This document shows positions 11,160 through 23,585 of a stretch of DNA of 64,000 nucleotides, in pieces. This stretch comes from Bagarius yarrelli (taxonomy: Eukaryota > Chordata > Actinopteri > Siluriformes > Sisoridae): NCBI GenBank assembly GCA_005784505.1, contig VCAZ01000017.1:2548072-2612071 (forward strand). The letters are read 5' to 3'. The translations under genes were made by a program, and so were the position numbers. Numbering within the stretch: the stretch's first letter is position 1; the number at the start of each line of letters is the position of its first letter. The notes under the pieces are model-generated. The model had not been told where the DNA came from, searched no databases, and was given only the letters and a program-made list of their open reading frames with translations.

Positions 11160-11420
11160 AGCACGAAACCCTTCAGATCGGTGTGACGGCTCATGGTAAA
11201 AGACGCGAATGCTGGGAAAAAAAAAAGAGAGAATAATGTGTAAGGAGCCTCTAAAGCCTCACTCATCTGGCGCACAGATTGCCGTGTTTGTTGAAAAGAG
11301 GAGAAGAGGTCTTGGCTCGGGGCCCTCGTGACCATAAAAAACCAGTGAGGCAATCCCATGGCCTCATGGAACACACTCTAACACACCACAGGACCCTGGG
11401 CGATTCAATCTTTTAACCCT
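11160..11420. other. Candidate conserved non-coding element
   Basis: About 250 bp of repeat-free, GC-balanced sequence containing 'cctcactcatctggcgcac' and 'gggccctcgtgaccat'. The 91-codon minus-strand frame (11099-11374) resembles no protein family known to me. The call rests on composition only. Confidence 0.3.
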
Positions 11421-11911
11421 GGGGTGGTCCACAGCCACACCTACACAGAGAGTGTGTATGTGTGTGTGAGAGGGAGTCTGAGGGTATGAGGTTGAACATG
11501 AACATGTGTAGTTACACATTGTACGCTTAAGGGTAAGTCCATTATTTACTCATATGTGTAATAGGAAAAGTTTTCCTTCGAGAGAATGATCCATGTACAT
11601 AATTCATTTCTCTATAAAGGAAATATAACAGCAATTTCCGCTTATTTTTTATTTTATTTATTTATTTTTTTTTACAAAATTTGTTCAATCAAATCAAAAA
11701 AATTATATTATGATAAAATAATTTAATAAGTACATTTGGTTTTTTTACTCGCTAATCTTAACATTTTTCACCCCCATAAAACATTTTGGTACAGTCCACA
11801 AGTCCCACAAGAAAAAAAGTGGAAAAAAAAATACTAATTTCCTGTGAGTCCTGAGGGAAAGAAAGAAAAGTAACAGTAAGTTTTTAAAAAGAAATTATGT
11901 AGTTTGTAATA

Positions 11912-11948
<37 letters not shown>

Positions 11949-12282
11949 TAATCCTCCTGTTACACAATTTATAGTTGTTTGTCAGGTACTGGTGCAGTTA
12001 GCATGGGTGTTCTAGCCAAGAGCTTTGTGCTAATCCCCTAGCATGCTAACCATTTTACTTATCTAAGAGCAGAAATGACAAACAAGAGGCTGGGTTTTTA
12101 ATTTGAGTTAGTTTAATAATCAATTTTTAAAAGAAATTAAATTGTAAAAGTGTAAATATTTGTTATATTTACCACACAGACTGCTGCTATGTGAGCTTCC
12201 TTTGCTAATGCACTTTAATGCTAACTACACACTGAAAATGAAATGCAGCTTTTACTAAGAGCTTCTTTAAACATTCTTATTA
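11421..12282. other. AT-rich non-coding; 30-nt poly-A at 11916-11945
   Basis: The uninterrupted A run may be the tail of an old retroposon, but no recognisable body lies upstream, so it is left unassigned. Nothing else seen. Confidence 0.55.
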
Positions 12283-12424
12283 ACATTTATCTTACATTTA
12301 TCTCTCTTTTTTATACAACTGGGGTTAAGAGCCTTGCTTAGGGGCCCGACGGTGGCAATTTGGTGGTACTGACAAACGAACCCCTGATCTTCCAATTGAC
12401 TTCCAACACCTTAACCACCTTAAC

Positions 12425-12427
<3 letters not shown>
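12283..12427 (-). mobile_element. SINE family A, minus strand, truncated tail
   Basis: 'ttatacaactgggg', 'gccttgcttaggggcccga' and head-side 'acaccttaaccacc'. The head is partly duplicated ('ccttaaccaccttaaccac'). Confidence 0.85.

Positions 12428-12500
<73 letters not shown>
12428..12500. repeat. (AT)n microsatellite, 73 bp
   Basis: Perfect AT run starting exactly at the SINE head, the longest uninterrupted dinucleotide tract in the window. Confidence 0.97.
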
Positions 12501-12501
<1 letters not shown>

Positions 12502-12750
12502 TGTAAATCTCCGTTCGGTGTCTACCTGAGTTGACTCACATGTCCGACAGGTGAAAATCCGATCTGTCTGCTTACATGGCAGATGCTAATGCACGCATCC
12601 GATTTATTTCTGTATACGAATGCGGCCTAAAATCGATCTAAAAATATCGGAATCCATGTGCATTTTTTCTGGTGGTCATATCTCATCTGTGCCACGTTGG
12701 AGGAAAAATTCAGAGCTGGGTCTCCTGATATGTGCATTGTAAATGCGGCC
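12501..12750. other. Possible MITE-like repeat, unassigned
   Basis: 'cgaatgcggcctaa' near 12617 and 'gtaaatgcggccac' near 12739 suggest two related pieces inside one dispersed element. No terminal repeats or target duplication could be fixed. Confidence 0.25.
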
Positions 12751-13419
12751 ACATTGAAATTTACCACAAGAAAATACTTAAAAAAAAATCTTTAGATGTA
12801 CAAAGAAGAGAGAGTTAAAATATATGTTCATTTTGTTGACATAAATATTCTCAATTACAATTGAAGAAATGTTCTCACTTCATATCAACCTGATATTAGT
12901 GATTTCTGGCACCTGCGGAACTCATAAAAAAGACGAGTTGGAATTTCGACTTATCTGATCTGGGATCAACATGGCTGTCTTACAAAAACTCCAAAATTAA
13001 AAAAAAAAAAGTTTTTCTCATTGGTAAACCCGACACCAATGCAAAAGTGTATAGAAATATATATTATATAATAAAAGTCCATTATATATATATTAATGTA
13101 TATTATACCTTTTTAAAGAATTTGGATTAATGTCTTTTTAAAAACATTTTTTAAAGATATCACCTTCGACACCAGGCATTGCTATTAATTTTTATTATAT
13201 TTCTTTATTTTTTTCTAATGAGGAATTTAAAGGTCCCCGATTTGATCTCGTACTGTATTTCACCTAAGTGTGTGATGTTTACATAATCTAGATTACTTAA
13301 TGCGATAAAATACAAGTACATATCATGAGTTCTCTGGGGAGAAATAACAAAAAGAAATGAAATAGTTAATAGTTAAGTTAAAGCCAAAAAAAACAAACCC
13401 TCACAGAGAGCAAGGCGCA
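12751..13419. other. AT-rich non-coding
   Basis: TA-rich pieces around 13056-13105 and A/T homopolymers. No gene seen. Confidence 0.6.
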
Positions 13420-13645
13420 TAAGAAAGAGGGAAGCGGGCAGTCCAGTGATGTGTGAGTGTTTGCAAGCCCACAGCTGTGTTAGTAATGTGTACAGAAGCG
13501 TGAGAAGGACACACATGGACATAAAGATCACACCAGTGTGTGAATGTCCATGGCTAGTCATGCTCACCAGAGCCTCAAGAGGATCCGCCTGCTCATCTGG
13601 GTTCAGCTTAGATTCTAAGCGTACAGTATAGAAGCATGTGTGTGG
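13420..13645. other. Candidate conserved non-coding element
   Basis: Repeat-free block with open frames of 95 codons (minus) and 61 codons (plus) over the same DNA. Neither resembles a known protein. Low stop density on both strands reflects its GC content. Confidence 0.25.
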
Positions 13646-13822
13646 GGGAAAAAAAATCATAATAATACTTACTACCCTAGTACTGCAATTAAAAATATTT
13701 TATTAATTACGAATTAAGATAAACAGCCTATCTTCAAACAATTAGGGTCACTATTAATTGCCCATGCCTGTTCCCACAATGCCATGTAAGTAATATGCTG
13801 TCTAATGCCCTCACGTACCACA

Positions 13823-13823
<1 letters not shown>

Positions 13824-13854
<31 letters not shown>
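13824..13854. repeat. (CA)n microsatellite
   Basis: About 15 CA units. Confidence 0.95.
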
Positions 13855-13857
<3 letters not shown>

Positions 13858-14233
13858 ATCCAGCTATAGCCGTTTCCATATCAAGTGTGAGTAAGAATTT
13901 CCAAATTACTCTATATTATGTTAATTTGTCCTTTTTCTTAACGCTGAAACTGTTTTTCCCCCATCACACTCCAACAACACCACACCTTTATGGTAAGATG
14001 CCATACACCGCTCTACCCCCTTAACAGCACAGCCCCCCCACCATCACCAACACTACCACCATCCAAAAAACAGTCTCTCTGGCCATGTTAGCAGTTCTAC
14101 AAGCTTCAGCACTTGTTCCAAAATCTTCCATCAGCCAGAAGGAGAAAATCCACTAAGTCCATGAAACCCAGGAATGTATTTTCATTAAATGAGTTTATTT
14201 GAAGGGATTGACAGAGCAACAGAGCAACAGTAT
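13855..14233. other. Non-coding, no gene seen
   Basis: C-rich 'caccaacactaccacc' stretch near 14040-14065 but no gene. Confidence 0.5.
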
Positions 14234-14298
14234 GAGAGAGAGAAAGAGAGAGAGAAGAAAGAGAGAGAGAAGAGAGAGAGAGAGATAGAAATAGAGAG
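14234..14298. repeat. (GA)n-rich tract
   Basis: Interrupted GA run. Confidence 0.9.
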
Positions 14299-14899
14299 CG
14301 GTTTCCTTTCTTAATTCAAGAAAAGAAAAAAAATCATGTTTTGCCAAGAAAGCAGAAATACTGCCCTAAAAGTCTTTTGTTGCCCTAAGCACCCTAGTAA
14401 ACATCTCGGGAATTTCTGAGGCACCCGTATTTATATTTAGCAGTCGATCTACAAATGTCTTCTATATTTAATTGCATGATTTATAAAGTGTCATGCTTCT
14501 GAATTTATAAGCTCAGGCTACAACTTACAGAGTTATAATGCTCAGTACACAGGCTTACAGATGGAACTGGCAAATTTTTTGCTCCCTAATTATCATAATA
14601 CACTTTAAAATACAGGTGTGAACCTTTTGTCCCCATAAGGGTCTGGATTTGTTTAAGATTTACAGCACTACATGTCAGGTAACCAACAATTAAATAGCTA
14701 TAAAGATAATTCACACAAAATACTAATAATGTTCAGCACCTCATCAGATTACACAAGCCAGTATAAGTGAAAACCTCTAAATCTAATGATATATGTTTAT
14801 TAAAAAAATGTGTGTCAATATAATTCTCATTGGGCCCGGACAAGAACTGAGGGTCCGACTGCGACATTGAGAATACACCTGATCAGATGGACTCAAACT
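14299..14899. other. Non-coding, no gene seen
   Basis: AT-rich flank of the minisatellite. No coding signal. Confidence 0.55.
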
Positions 14900-16075
14900 A
14901 TTCCTACATTAGCGTAAGTGATTAGACCACACCTCCTACACTGGCAGGTATGCCATCTGACCACACTTCCAACAAGTGGCAGGTATGGAATCAGACCATA
15001 CCTCCTACACTGGCAGGTATAAGATCTGACCACACCTCCTACGCTGGCAGGTATGGGATCAGACCACACCTTCTACACTGGCAAGTATGAGATCTCTCCA
15101 CACTTCCAACAGTAGCAGGTATGGGATCAGACCACATCTCCTATAATTAGCAGGTATGCCATCTGACCACACCTCCAGAAGTAGCAGGTATGGGGTCTGA
15201 CCAACCCTCCAACAGTGGCAGGTATAGGATCAGACCACACCTCCTACACTAGCAAGTATGGGATCAGTCCACACCTCCTACAATGGCAGGTATGGGGTCT
15301 GAACACACCTCCTATACTGGCAGGTATGGGATCAGACCACACCTTCTACACTGGCAAGTATGAGATCTCTCCACACTTCCAACAGTAGCAGGTATGGGAT
15401 CAGACCACATCTCCTATATTGGCAGGTATGCCATCTGACCACACCTCCAGCAGTAGCAGGTATGGGGTCTGACCACACCTCCAACAGTGGCAGGTATAGG
15501 ATCAGACCACACCTCCTACACTAGCAGGTATGGGGTCACTCCACACCTCCTACAATGGCAGGTATGGGGTCTGACCACATCTCCTATACTGGCAGGTATG
15601 CCATCTGACCACACCTCAAACAGTAGCAGGTATAGGATCAGACCACACCTCCTACACTAGCAAGTATGGGATCAGTCCACACCTCCTACAATGGCAGGTA
15701 TGGGGTCTGAACACACCTCCTATACTGGCAGGTATGGGATCAGACTACGCCTTCTATGCTGGCAGGTCTTGGATTAGACCACAACTTCTAAGATAGAAGT
15801 GATAGGATCTGTCCACATCCTTTGCAATGAAGGTAACAGTGTACACTGGAAGGTATCAGATCAGGTGACAAGGTCCAAGTACACCTCCTACACTGACAAT
15901 GATGGGATTAGATCACACCACCAGCAGTGACATCGACTGGATCAGACCACAGCTCCTACACTGGCATGTACAGATTAGACCATACCTCCTTTTTGACAAT
16001 GATGGGATCGGACCATACCACCTACACTGGCAGGTATTGAATCAGACCACACATCCAACAATGACAATGATGACA
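14900..16075. repeat. Minisatellite, 34-bp unit, ~33 copies, with higher-order duplications
   Basis: Unit: 'gaccacacctcctacactgg' followed by 'caggtatgggatca'. Units diverge mainly at four places (cctacactgg/ccaacagtgg/ccagcagtag; ggg/gcc/agg before 'atc'; gac/gtc/ctc). The core 14925-15770 is regular; units decay at both ends. A block starting at 15071 repeats at 15344 (273 bp, eight units), and a block around 15251 repeats at 15659 (408 bp, twelve units). Short open frames such as 15899-16138 are array artefacts. Confidence 0.95.
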
Positions 16076-16632
16076 AACACTGATATATTTCTCACAACTT
16101 ATGGACTACAGCAAAAAATAAACAAAGTTTCTATTTAGATGTATTCATGTCCTTATATTTAAAGATAAGCAAGCATACAATAACCCCACTCAAGTTCCCA
16201 GTCTAGACCACACAGCATCTTCACATGCTCGCCAAACCAAAGTTTAACTTTACCTAGCCAACAATATCATAAGATTTGATCTAATCCAAAAGCCAAAGAA
16301 CAAATTTACATACATATCTCTAGTAGGAAATAGTACCTTCAGATAAACAGTTCCCCTGAGTGAAAAGTGAAATTCTGGACAGTTACAGCATCCTTCTTGC
16401 TTAACTTTGGCTCTCCTCTCAGACTCTTCTGCTAGGTGTAGAAGACGTTTTTGCTGATTGAATTTCTGCTTTAGTCTTCAGCCTTGGGCTGTTTGATGAA
16501 CAAAAAAATGGGATGGTTTAGTTGTTAGAGCAATGTAAATTAAAAAAAAAATAAGCCACTGTTATCAAATACAAAATAGCAATTTTGGCAATAGACATAG
16601 TTTTACAAAAATCCGGATGTAGATTTGATTTC
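16076..16632. other. Non-coding, no gene seen
   Basis: AT-rich. No gene or repeat recognised. Confidence 0.5.
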
Positions 16633-16730
16633 TAGTGAGCAAGCCAAATGAGGCTACGGCTAAACAAAAAAATTAATTTCCTGAGGAAGAAAATTTAAGA
16701 GGAACCAGACTCGGAAGGAAATTAATCCAA
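16633..16730 (+). repeat. Fragment of dispersed repeat family E
   Basis: 'taagaggaaccagactcgg' with the preceding 'gtgagcaagcc' and 'cctgaggaagaaa' aligns with the better copy at 58300-58460. Strongly diverged. Confidence 0.6.
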
Positions 16731-16871
16731 ATAATATTAACTGTGCTAAAAGGCTGTTCACAGTTTTGACGATTACAAATCTTGGGTTTCCAGGTGAGAT
16801 TATATACAGACAAGCTTTTTGAGAAGCACAAATTTGGACCATCAGAAACTGAAACTATAACAAGTATTCCA

Positions 16872-17038
16872 TAGGAGAGCGGTAGCTCAATGGTTAAGGT
16901 GGGATTGCTAATTGAATGATCATGGGTTTAATTCTAATCACCACCAGGCTGCCACTGCTGGGCCCCTAAACATGGCCCTTAAACTTCAGGTCCAACTGTT
17001 CAGTTGGATTTGAAGACAATTCTAGAAATGTAAATGTA
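16872..17038 (+). mobile_element. SINE family A, plus strand
   Basis: Head 'cggtagctcaatggttaagg', 'ccaggctgccactgctgg' body, degenerate tail ending 'aaatgtaaatgta'. The 'ggcgtctgcc' tail motif is lost. Confidence 0.85.
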
Positions 17039-18599
17039 AGATGTATCTGTGAGCATGGCACTGAAAATGTCCCAGTACCTTTAGCGTAAAAAAAAAGGTT
17101 TCATGAAAGGTCACTTGATCCTTTACTACTTTTCAAGCCTCCTCTCCGTTCCTTTCTAGATTTTAAAGATCCTCTGAATTTCTCTATAATCTTCTTAAGG
17201 GACGAGAAAACAAAAAAACCCATTGCTTTTATATGCTTTGAAAAGCGGTAACCTCTTGAAGTTAATAGAATCGCACTGTTCTCTGTGAATCTTAAAGCAA
17301 TGCTTTTCAATTTAAACCTTTATTCATTCAGTCCACCATTTTATTGTCTAACTTGGTTTTTCTTGTATAAGGTGATTTGTTAGAAGTAAAAATGGATAAT
17401 GCTGGTTGCAATGGTCAAGGCAAAAATAAAAGGTCATGGCAACTGCTATGATAGGATCCAAGCTGTTCCCAAAAGCCTCTTTGGGGTTAAGGGTCAGGAG
17501 ACAGTGGTAGATCTTGGGAGATAATCTGTGCTGCCCGTCTGCTGAAACTCTGTCAGAGGTGTTATTTTACCTTAGTCTATACATTCTGGTAATATAGGAC
17601 ATGACCTGACTATGTGTAGCATGCCAACAGAATTGTCCCAGCGTCTGACTAAATTTATTTAGTAAGTCGTTTAGGTCCTGATATTGCGTCCTTGTGTGAA
17701 TTTGTCTAGTCTGCGGCAGAACAACTTTAAAAAAATTATAGGATAAAAGTCGATAAAAATTAGAAAACATTATACAGAATGAAATATATACCTTTCTTTT
17801 AAACAGAAACAAATATGGATAAAAATAGAAAGCATAGTATTTGTATTAATGTTTTAGCAATGTTTAAGCTTGCCAGAAAGGATCACATTAGGTTGTGTGC
17901 TTAAGACCAGAAATGTGCATTAGGCATTATTTCCTTTATAATTACCTTTTTTTTTTGAACTGGTGAAAAAAGCAATAAGCTTGTGAAATAAAGGCCGACC
18001 AGTTTCAGTGACTAAAACAGTCTGAAACTGAAAAAGATCTATGCAATAACAAAGCTCTTCTCATCAATCATGCAACCTTTGTCCTCCTGATATAACTGTT
18101 CATAAAGCATGAAATAAAAAATCCCCACCTAATTCTGCGTTCATTTTAAGCAATTACTTTGCATACATAATAAAACTATATTTCTAATAGGAAGACATTA
18201 AAAAACAGGACGGTAACTTCCTCATTAGTTCCTATGTTAACCTTACCCCAAGTCAATAACAACAAAGGACAAGACAATATGAAAGTAAAAACTGACTAGC
18301 TTTAAAAACACTCCAAATATCTAGTATAAAGTTACAAGAAATGAGTGTTCTTATTAAAGCCCACAAAGCATCAATAAATGTAACCCAGCAATGAGTTGCA
18401 TAAGAACTTTCGAAACTTATCCCAGCCAACTGTAAAATCCCATAATTTTTTTTATCCGATGCTTCAATCCCAGCATACGTTTTAGATTTTCCAATACAGT
18501 ATCGTCATAAACAAGTTAATAGACAACGGGCTGTTGAATAATGAGCTCCAGCCGAAATGATAGTCAGATAGAAGAGTTTTAGTGCTGCTTAACCACGAA
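17039..18599. other. AT-rich non-coding, no gene seen
   Basis: Short frames at 17101-17310 and 17567-17812 on the minus strand have no family resemblance. No repeat recognised. Confidence 0.5.
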
Positions 18600-19420
18600 C
18601 ACCAGTCGAGTATTTGATCTGTACCCATCAGATGCGTTTGAACTGAACAAAGCCAATAATTCTAATTAGCATTCTTTACTGTGGCTCTATGGATCGATTC
18701 ATAGTTTAGACACCAGTGCGTATTAAATCAAGAAAAAGAAAAAGGATAAAGGAAACACAAAGGAGCCAGTGATGGTCTTTAATCAGTGGGATTTTTCATG
18801 AGCGACCTCCTCCCCATTAGAAAGTCAATCAGTAGTTAGACATGCAGACGAGCAGCAGGGCCTCGTGCTGTGTGACCCCTGTGCTTGACCCTGCTCCGCT
18901 TTGAACGTCTCAAAGGCTGCAATGCCGCTCTTTGATGCTCGTCCAGCCTTCGTGACCAAACCCGTGTCGAATTTTAAGAACGTAAATAATAAAAAGCTCT
19001 TCTGGTTTAAAAAACAACAACAAAAGAAAAAAACAAATTTTCTTGGATGCTTCAGCATACCACAGAATTATTTAGAGAGCATATGTAAATACGTCTTACA
19101 ATCAGAAAGGAATGCTTGCGATTTCCTCCCGGAGGCCCTAACTGGTCATTTGGTGCACAGATAGTAGCAGACCGCGCTGCACAGACAGCTATAACCGTGG
19201 TCTGTGAACCCTGAAGAGAGAAAACACCCTTTCAAAGCGCATAGTTGTGGCCAGACTTGAGCCAGACAGGACATATAGAGCAGAATCTAATGCTGTTAAG
19301 GCAGTGGTTGAAAACGGCGCCGGGGCCACCACAGGAACAGCAGCGAATGCCGAACACTGAGAACATGGTGCACACATGACACATGAGTCTTTTAGTAGGT
19401 GCCATGTTGTGTCACACACT
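18600..19420. other. Candidate conserved non-coding block
   Basis: Repeat-free with two sub-blocks: 18620-18730, holding homeobox-like 'ttctaattagcattc', and 18800-19160, which is GC-balanced ('gatgctcgtccagccttcg'). Overlapping frames on both strands (18825-19058 minus, 18901-19164 plus) have no known domains. 19189-19419 is similar in character. Function inferred from composition only. Confidence 0.3.
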
Positions 19421-21482
19421 CTTTAGTTAGTGTTATAAACATAGAACGGTTTACAACAGAGCGGTGCTTTATAGATTAGCTGCCATGAGTAATGCAGAAC
19501 TTTTATACTGTTAATAGGATGGAAAAAAAACCGATGAATACGAATAAGTGTTATTTTTAAATCAGAGGAATTAACAGAACATTAAGCAACCTTATTCACA
19601 AAAAAATTACTTTAGAAAAAAATATGCATTTAAAAACATGTTAAATGTTGCTGTAGCTGGAAAAAAAACCAACAAATGAATAAATGAAAAAGATTGCCCT
19701 ATAACATACATAGAAACGTCTTAATTCTATAAACAAAGTCGAAATATTTCAGTAAAGGAGTTGCCGAAAGTTTTCTGGAGTATGAAGCTAACACCTGCTC
19801 GATATAAAAACTAGGAGTGACCAAATGATGTCCTATGTTTGCATATGAGTTGAATCTTGAATGTTATTTTCATGTTAAATAGTGTTTCCTAAAAAAAAAG
19901 GAAAGTTGTAGAAAACATAAAACAAACACTTAGAATAGAACAAAATATTACAATAAACAACAAACAAACAAAATCGTTGAAATAATTAATTCTTTTGTTT
20001 TTTTCGGCAAGATGTTTGGTCATGGTACCATGAACAAATAAATTTCAGATTTACTAAACACTATCATTTTATATTAAAAAAATGTGATAGTATAAAAGAC
20101 AGATAATAATTCCTCCCATGTGGTACTGATGAGATATTACTCACAATTGTGTAAAAAGAACATGGATTCTAATATTTTCAGACCGGTTTCAGGCCTTATA
20201 TGTGGAAATAATTCGGATATGAATCAGACACTTGCATTAGCGTCTACTATGTAAGCAGACAGTTTAACCTAGATGGATTTATATATATAAAATATAGTGG
20301 GGGAAGCAAAATACTGAATAATTTTGCTTTTCCACGTAGTATGTCTACCTAAGGTTGTGTTGCCGTGTATAGTGTAAATGCATATATCGGGTATGGGTCA
20401 AAACTGTCAGTGTAAATTCGACCTATATCATAATTTTGCTTAGTAAAATGATTTGCAAGGTTTGTGATCCCTTTATTTCTTACTTCACCAAATGACTAGC
20501 CAGTGTGTTTACTGATAGCAAATCTCATATTTGTTACATTTATAATAGACCATTATATTAGCTGAAGTTATGTGATCATCACTCGATAACAAATTTGCAT
20601 ATTGGATGTGGTTGAGTGAATTATTTGAGCCTGATTATGAGGCTGATCTGATTTACGTATTAAATTACGTATATAATTATAATTTAGTTATCATCTTTTT
20701 GCATTTTTTTTTTGGTCAATTTTGAAATCTGCCACCCGACTTTTCTTATGTTTTTAAGGCAAAAATATATCAGGCACAAATCCCAGAGTTCTCAGATTTG
20801 GAAACTAGTATAGCATGGACATGATGGAGACAGTTAATGCGATTATCATGTCACAGCGACCACAAAATCCATTTCAAATAGCAGGATGCAATCCTCCATA
20901 TTATTTCAGGAGCAAGAGAAGTCTTTTTGTGGGTCTATAATGTGGGGCTATTGTTAGAACTAACCACACACACCATTGTTCCATGGGCGAGAGACTTGTG
21001 GTAGGTATTCTACCAGTCTTATGATATAATATAGTGGGTCTGAAATGGATAGTTCTTGCCAGAAGACTATTATACACACTAATGTTAAGTTGCTTTTCTC
21101 TTCTGTTTTAGATGTATTTTTTGTAAGGCTTCAGGGACAGGCTGGCTGGAGCCTTACTGTTGCAATCTGAGCTTTTGGGATTTTTAGGGTGATTATGCAC
21201 ATATATGCAGAAAGGTTTTTTTTGGAGACATGGCTATAACATGGTTATGAAAGAAACCACTTATTTAGGAATCAGAAGTTTATTGATCCCCTCAGGTTAA
21301 GCTGCAGTTTTTAAGATGCAATTGCTCACAGAATGATATAATAATAATAATAATAATAAGTGAATAATATAATAAGTGAATAAGATAAATCATTTTCTAA
21401 AACTGCAGAAATAGCAGGATATGTTTCATAAGGTAGTGTCTGAAAGATAGAGATGCTAATTTAATTTTTGGCTTTTTACAGA
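19421..21482. other. AT-rich non-coding, no gene seen
   Basis: Long AT-rich stretch with no frame above 75 codons. 20800-20930 is somewhat more complex. A short ATA/ATAA repeat lies at 21339-21360. Confidence 0.55.
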
Positions 21483-21600
21483 AATTACATTTATGGCCCT
21501 TATCCAGATCGACTTTATTTATCCTATTTATGTAACTGAGCAGTTGGAAGTTAAGGGCCTTCAGCAGTGACAGATTGGTTGATCTCTTAGCCAGTTTTTT
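21483..21600 (-). mobile_element. SINE family A, degenerate, minus strand
   Basis: 'cccttatccagatcgactt', 'gtaactgagcagttgg' and 'aagttaagggcctt' are tail and body features. The head is lost. Confidence 0.65.
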
Positions 21601-21746
21601 TGGTTGGTTATTTTTCCTTTCCATCTAATTTTCGATTTCTGGACAGTATTTAGATTAGTATGACATTTTGACCCTTGTTTTGTCCTATTATTAAATTAAA
21701 CTATTATTAAACTCAGTCCTAAACCATCCCAAGGGTACAGTGAATA

Positions 21747-21957
21747 GTGGTAGCTCAGGGGTTAAGGTGTTGGACTGCTCAGTAATTGGAAGATCAGGGG
21801 TTGAGGTGTTTGACTGCTAATTAAAAGGTCATGGTTTGATTCCCAGCACCACCAAATTGCCACTGCTGGGACCGAGCAAGACCCTTAACCCACAGTTGCT
21901 TAGTTGTATAAAAGATAAATATAAGTCGCTTTGGATAAGGGGGTCTACCAAATACAT
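21747..21957 (+). mobile_element. SINE family A with duplicated head (first of a tandem pair)
   Basis: The head appears twice ('ttaaggtgttggactgctca' then 'ttgaggtgtttgactgctaa') before one body and the tail 'ggataagggggtctaccaaa'. It abuts the next copy with almost no spacer. Confidence 0.9.
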
Positions 21958-22107
21958 GGGGAGGTGGTGGCTCATGGTTAAGATGTTGGACTACCAACCC
22001 GAAGATTGTGGGCTCGATTCCCAGCGCCACCAATGTTGGACCCCTGAGCAAGGCCCTTAACCCCCAACTGTGGATAAGGGCGTCTGCCAAATGCTGCAAA
22101 TGTAAGT
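21958..22107 (+). mobile_element. SINE family A (second of a tandem pair)
   Basis: Head 'gaggtggtggctcatggtta', body 'gacccctgagcaaggccctt', tail 'gataagggcgtctgccaaat'. Slightly shortened between body and tail. Same orientation as its neighbour. Confidence 0.9.
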
Positions 22108-22639
22108 ACTTACTATCCGCTCACTACTTGCTAGAGTAATAGCTAGCTATTAGCATGCTAAATGAAAAGAGACATTTATTAAAAAATACTCAAAATATCA
22201 TTATGGATCATTCAAAACACTTTAAAAGTCAGCTTACCTTAGAACTTTGCAGAACTAAATGCACCCAGGGTAAAATTTAACTCGCTCTGATAGTCGGTGA
22301 CAGTAGGAACTAGCTTGGTTTGTAAATGATTACAACATTATTTGCAAATATAAAAAAAAAAATCTGGTATTCAATAATATGTTAAAGTATTAAGAATTTG
22401 AAAAAATGTTGCTAAAAAAAAAACACAGTACACTTACAAAGTACTGTTGGAAAACCTTATGCATAGAACCCAGCAAAGTGTCAGCATGTGTTTCTCCTAC
22501 AATGCAAGCCTGGCAGCAACACCAGAAAATACTAGATGATGTGTTTTTTAAGTACTAAAAGAGAACACTGTGTTAACAGATAGAAATGATTATTGTGTAC
22601 ACACACAGTGTTGTGCTGCACTTTATAAAAAAACTCATG
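22108..22639. other. Non-coding, no gene seen
   Basis: AT-rich with A runs. No gene signal. Confidence 0.5.
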
Positions 22640-22795
22640 CAATAGGGAAGCTAAGAGACATGTGCCTTCAGACAAAGCGGCAGAGAAACGACAGCATCTG
22701 AAACCCGCGAGAGGGAGTTAGATGTGTTTTTCACAAAACACTATTTCACTGCTGATTCTAATTAGCAAGACTTATGCATCATAGGATAAGCATGG
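22640..22795. other. Candidate conserved non-coding element
   Basis: Repeat-free, with 'gattctaattagcaagac' and 'acttatgcatcatagg' (homeobox- and POU-like cores). Inference from composition. Confidence 0.25.
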
Positions 22796-22806
22796 AGGAT
22801 GAGAAA

Positions 22807-22809
<3 letters not shown>

Positions 22810-22846
<37 letters not shown>

Positions 22847-22853
22847 AGAGAGA
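22810..22853. repeat. (GA)n microsatellite
   Basis: GA run broken once by A residues. Creates the Arg-Glu stretch of a spurious 99-codon frame. Confidence 0.97.
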
Positions 22854-23585
22854 CTCTGACTACAGATGGGTGGAGAAGAGTGGGATTACTGGAGAGAAGA
22901 AAAATAAAAGCCACTCATATGTCTTATAATGCCATGTATACTGAATACAAATCAGAAAGGAGGGCCTTTTTAACCAAACCTAGTGTTCTCATTTCCAATG
23001 CAAGAACTGTAAAGCAATTAGAGGTCCCTACGGATGAAAGCATGACCACAATATCTGCTAATGCCACAGTTGCAAATCCTCAAGTCTGGACAGAATAAAA
23101 GAAAAAGGAAGAGACTAAGAGAAAGTGCGTTGGAAGTGAAGACAAAACAAAGAAGCTGGGTGTAATAAATACATATATATAATGGGGATATTTAATGGCT
23201 GTGGAACTTGTATCGCTGGCGTCATGATAAAAACAGTCTCTATGGTAAATAACGGATAATAAATAGCCTTGCGTGCTGGAGGACTTAGCAATATCCCAAA
23301 TATTGGAAACGACTTCCTTTAGAAGACTGTGCATTCCATCTCTGGTCGTTTGAGGAAACTGGTTGATGCCACCGGTGCCTCTGTTAAAAATGTAAAGATT
23401 TACTTAGTTATCAATTCTAATGCATAGTTGTTTTTTTACCCATCCTGTTTGTATATAGATAGAGAGAGAGTGAGAGAAAGAGATGTATAGAGTGCAATGT
23501 TTGGATGTATGATAGAGATGAAGAGAAGAAAAGAAAGCAAGGGAGGGGTGTGATGCTCTGTTTGGCAAGGTATAAAAAAAGAGTA
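22854..23585. other. Non-coding, no gene seen
   Basis: Includes a short GA tract at 23460-23480. Frames in the region lack motifs. Confidence 0.5.

Noticed and set aside
11916..11945. Poly-A as a processed pseudogene tail
   Set aside because: No gene-like sequence or repeat body upstream.
14900..16075. Possible CRISPR-like array
   Set aside because: Units are contiguous 34-bp tandem repeats with no unique spacers, in a eukaryotic genome; it is a minisatellite.
22799..23098. 99-codon + frame
   Set aside because: Starts in a (GA)n tract; the remainder has no features.
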